Shown: piece by piece, positions 42,807 to 46,486 of the stretch
Layout: the number at the start of each line of letters is the position of its first letter
How positions within the stretch are numbered: position 1 is the first letter of the stretch
Origin: Symsagittifera roscoffensis
Lineage: Eukaryota; Xenacoelomorpha; Acoela; Convolutidae
Assembly: GCF_963678635.1 (NCBI RefSeq)
Contig: NC_087070.1
Span: 23,996,933 to 24,043,418 of the forward strand
DNA length: 46,486 bases
Direction of reading: 5' to 3'
Notes under the pieces: generated by a model
The model's input: the letters and a program-made list of their open reading frames with translations, nothing else
What the model was told of the DNA's origin: nothing
The model's database searches: none
Made by a program: the position numbers and the translations under genes

Positions 42807-43708
42807 TAATCGAAAACGAAATGCTTTTGTAGTTAAGAAGCGCGAATTATTTAGCTGTATACAAGAAGTAATAGCAGCAATAAATCTAAGATTAACTGAA
42901 GCTAAAGAGCTATCGATCCGAATTTGACCAATCCCATCGCTTGAATTACTCGTTCCCGACGGGAGAACAGTATTTCCAATTGAATTTACAGCGACTGACG
43001 ATGGGTCTAAATTTGTTTTACTTAAAACGGTAAAATTTTGCAGAAAAATTTTCTTTTTCGACTGTGTTAGTTAATAGTGAATATATCTATAGAGCTGGAA
43101 GGTGAAAATTGTGGCGATGACTACAATTGTGAAAGCCATAACCACAACCAGAATCTACCACAAGGTTGAATGTCAACTTCCAAGGGATCAACTGTACAGG
43201 TTGACATTGAACTTCGGCATAGGCTATGTTTTTGACGTTTGATCCCTAGGAAAAGTTGACGTTGAACCTTATTTTGATAGCTGCAAATTTGAGTCTATGG
43301 CTGCTCCGAATAAATTTGAATTTGCATTCTAGGGCGTTCACGTATTGATTCGTATTATGCCATAGTTTTAAAATTACAACTACGACTAGGTTTCACTGTT
43401 AATCCATTTTGTAAAGAAAATGGAATCAGTTCTTACAAAAAAACAGCTTATACATAAAAATTTGCATGGCTGAATCAAACCAAAATCACTAAAACTGTTA
43501 CAAAATTTTTTATCCCTAGGCATTTTGTTAATTAATTATGCAATTTAACAAATCGAATTTTTTGGTTTGGCAGTTTCAATTAGTTGCGTTAAGCCGCAAG
43601 CATGACTGTTTATGATAGGGCTACAAGGATTTGCTGGAATATGTCAAAATTATGGGAAGCGGAGCAAAAAGCAGAATAGTCTAAGGGCAGATTGGGTTCA
43701 AAAACCTA
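42807..43708. repeat. Block R, copy 5 of 5
   Basis: Hairpin at 43162-43270. No gene. Confidence 0.85.
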
Positions 43709-46486
43709 ATGTATGATACACATAAGAAAATTAAACTTAAAAATCAAAATGGCCGTTTTCAATCAAATTTTAAATTCTCAAAGGGTTTATCCACGAATTT
43801 TTTTGAGTAATGATTTTAAGATTTGTTCCTGGATTCCACAGACAATGATTAAAGGTTTGTTCGTAAATTCCGCATTCGTTGTTCTAGCTATCTTAATAGC
43901 TCAATGCTGCTGGGTTATCAAATTACAGATTTACAAATCAAAATGGCTATTTTACTCAGAACTTTAATTTTATATTTATTTTCTAAAAGGGTATATCCAG
44001 GAATTTTTTTAAGTAGTGATTCAAGATTTGTTCGTGGGTTCCATAGACAAGGGTTAAGTTATTTTTTCGTAATTTCCGCTTTCGTTGTTCTAGCTAGCCA
44101 TTGCTCAAGCTGGTTATTGCTGGATATCTCACTTACAATCTGCGGAATCCGATAACAGTTTGTGGAATCGATAAAAACAAACTGTCGCTCTCTAATACAA
44201 ATTTATTTTAGATGAGATCATATAAAACAGATACTCGGGTCCCCTGACATTTTCCGGAGGTGAGAATTAACCGGCATTGAGGATATCATCTGGGAGCCAC
44301 CCAGGCTCCTTGTCGCCCGAAATTGGAACAAGTCAGATACTCATGTTCACGAAAGGGGTGCGGGACATCAAGCTGATGAGATTTCAAGCCGAAACCCAAA
44401 GTTAGGGACTATAAGCCTAATAGTTCAAAAACCGGCTGATATTATTAACGGATGCCAATGAAAAAATAGCGATTTGAGGTGCTTGTAAAGTTTCAGTTTC
44501 GGCCTGAAGTCCCTCCGGCTTGAAGTCACGTCGGCTTGTTGTACTAGAACCCACAAAAGTACCCCAAGAAAGGCCCCCGACGGGATATGTAGGGCATACC
44601 ACTAGAGTGGGTTACTTGAACGTCGTTTTAACACTGAACTCGTCAAAATTGATCTCTCAAGCGTTGTGAGCTGAGTACTATGTGGGCTGAGTTTGTTCAG
44701 CTACACGAGGGGGTTAGTTGGGGTTCAGTATTTAGAATCTGCGGTGATTTTTGAGCTCTTTGTGTCCCTAGAGCCACGATGGCAGAAACTTCACTTTCAC
44801 CGCTAGTTTGACATTGCTCCATCAGAAGTGGTCGCTTGTCATTGACGTAAATAGCTTTAAAAAATTATTCCATGGATGTAGCTGATCAGATGCCGGATCA
44901 ATAACTGAACCAGAGTAAGAGAGTCAACTAAGTTTTCTAGCTTCAAAAACTTGAAATCACTACCCGCAAATTTATGCAGGTGACAGTTTTTTTGCCAGCT
45001 CTTTCGTTTGGTTTTTGCCCAGTATCACTAGATTCCAAATCAGTTGTTGACTCATTTTTAGCTACTCGGTTTTGCAACCGCTCCTCTGCAGTCATCGTTC
45101 CTTTGAACAAATCTTCGTCATCTTTCAACAGAAGAAAGGAGTTAGGTGTCTTGAAATGTTCCCGAAGAATGGTTTGAGCATTGTCTTTGGTTAGGACAGC
45201 ACCTCATAAATCATGGATCCATTTTTCCACGATAGCTTGTGGTACTAGATTCAGTTTTGCTTTCTTTCCCGCAATTGCTGCCGCTGTACACCCGAAAGTA
45301 CCCAACACATAAAATCGCAAACCAGAAAGCAGCAGATTAGATGGACGCTTTTCACCGACGGCAACTTTCGGAAAATCTAGATTTTTTTGACATATTTGTA
45401 AACACGAAGGGATTGGATTGGTTTCTCCCAAGACGTCTCCCGCATTGCTTAGAAAAATACGTGTGCACTTGCCAGATTTGATGATTTTGCAGAATGAAAA
45501 GAAAACATTTTGAGGAATAATGGGTCTTGGTTATGCAATCTTCCTCCGCCTCGCATTGTCCTACTTTGAAAATCTTTGTTCGCATGGTGGTTGGGTTTTT
45601 CGAGAGCTTCGCACAAATGATCCCAGGGACTTCGTAAAAAATTGCTCACCACAAGCTGTGGCATTAGGACTATTTTTAGTTTGTATGGAGTCAATCCTTG
45701 TTCTCCAAAGCTAAGCACTGAAACTTGATAGTAAATTTCAGCCCACTTTTTGTACTCTATAGCGTTGGAATCACCTCTTGCTCTTAGTAATTTCGTGCAT
45801 TCATTCAAGCATTTTCTCAAAAGTTCACTGGATTTTTTAGTGGTGATGCACCCGAGGGTTCTTCCAGGAACTTTTGAGACTAGACTCGGGTAGATAGCTT
45901 GCAGCACTTTTACAGACCTAACGTACGTATCTGTGTTTTCTTTGGGGCGAACAGCAACTTCGTTTTTCCATACTCCTTCAAAGACATGTGCTAGCCTCTT
46001 TCATTTCTTCTTTGTCAGCGATGGCAGTCATTGCACAGATTCTAGAAAGAAAGACTGCAACTACTTCGTCTGTTCCTCCTATTGAGACAGTGGTGAAATG
46101 AAAAAATGGCTTTTTGACCCCCCGTCTGGTCAGATTTTCCTCAAAGCGCTGAATGGCAAACATTTCGTGAGGATGCATATCATCGGTTATTTTTTGTGCC
46201 ATTTTACGGGTATCTATTTCCACATACGAGTAATCATGTGGGTGGCATCTGGACAAACGCATCGAATGTCTTCAACGCGGACCAGTGACGTCACGGGTAA
46301 CTTTTTTCGAAATGGCACATTGAGTTCAGTTCTTTTACCAGTGTCTGGCTCGCGAGTTAGTGGGCGGAAATCTGTAGTGTCATTTGAAACGTACAGTGGG
46401 AGCCACGAGACTGTATCAGATGACTGCTCATCGGAGAAAGCAATAATCACCCGCAACAAAAAAGATGAATCGCCACTATAGGTCAG
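43709..46486. repeat. Tandem array unit P3, cut by window end
   Basis: L (about 43739-44228), M and the 3' part of gene G. Nearly identical to P2, with differences such as 45613 and 46343. The array continues beyond the window. Confidence 0.95.
44943..46486 (-). pseudogene. Gene G, unit P3, 3' part only
   Basis: Covers the C-terminal blocks up to the GDSSFLL-side of the GDQELG block; the 5' part lies outside the window. Same lesions as P1 and P2. Confidence 0.6.

Larger units (their letters stand above)
35009..43708. repeat. Tandem array unit P2 (8,700 bp)
   Basis: Same order as P1 at an offset of 8,698-8,700 bases throughout. Differences seen include 37785 (T for A in GGTCAGC), 40125, 40577, 41588, 42020 and 42483. 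Confidence 0.95.

Noticed and set aside
1-46486. tRNA, rRNA or bacterial-type genes
   Set aside because: No tRNA-like B-box with cloverleaf arms, no rRNA core sequence and no Shine-Dalgarno-led operons were noticed by eye.

Overview
This window looks like repeat-dominated nuclear DNA of an invertebrate animal, perhaps an arthropod; the species cannot be told from the sequence. The reasons are AT-rich DNA, GT-AG introns whose phases match the reading frames on both sides, an AATAAA signal at a gene end, a protein-primed family B DNA polymerase of the Maverick/Polinton/adintovirus type, Ty3/Gypsy-like remnants, a SET-domain pseudogene and long tandem repeats. I saw no prokaryotic operons, rRNA, tRNA or CRISPR.

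Layout. (1) 1-8.2 kb: a virus-like or Polinton-like segment. It holds a possible PC4-like single-strand DNA-binding protein gene (minus), an unrecognised 251-residue gene (plus), and a large PolB gene (3426-8170, plus). The PolB has three N-terminal C2H2 fingers, an endonuclease-VII-like zinc insertion inside the exonuclease domain, two predicted introns and three reading-frame breaks. (2) 8.66-8.81 kb: a compact palindromic foldback. (3) 8.83-11.85 kb and 17.33-20.96 kb: two related copies of a decayed LTR-type element read on the minus strand. Each keeps an integrase zinc-binding remnant, lacks the integrase core, and keeps an uninterrupted 190-codon ORF of the same length. (4) 12.0-12.7 kb: short tandem repeats, including a strict 20-bp array built on GGAATCC. 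(5) 13.1-14.6 kb: three unrecognised minus-strand ORFs. (6) 14.9-17.05 kb: a multi-exon pseudogene ending in a SET domain of the KMT5A/SET8 (PR-Set7) type.

(7) 20.44-46.49 kb: a tandem array. One 5.87-kb unit (20438-26310) is followed by two nearly identical 8.7-kb units (26311-35008, 35009-43708) and a third cut by the window end. Each unit has an LTR-like block L, a spacer M, a broken minus-strand gene of unknown family (called G here) with a phase-consistent 328-nt intron, an upstream region U with a perfect 16-bp stem hairpin, and a block R shared with the Gypsy-like copies. The 8.7-kb units also carry a 1.7-kb block C of nested repeats and a second, truncated copy of the start of G.

How it fits together (inference). 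The left segment could be a decayed replication module: polymerase plus possible ssDNA-binding protein. The right half looks like a host-type gene caught between LTR-like repeats and amplified by unequal exchange between them. Nearly all genes are broken. The clearest exceptions are the two 190-codon ORFs, the PC4-like ORF and the 251-codon ORF.
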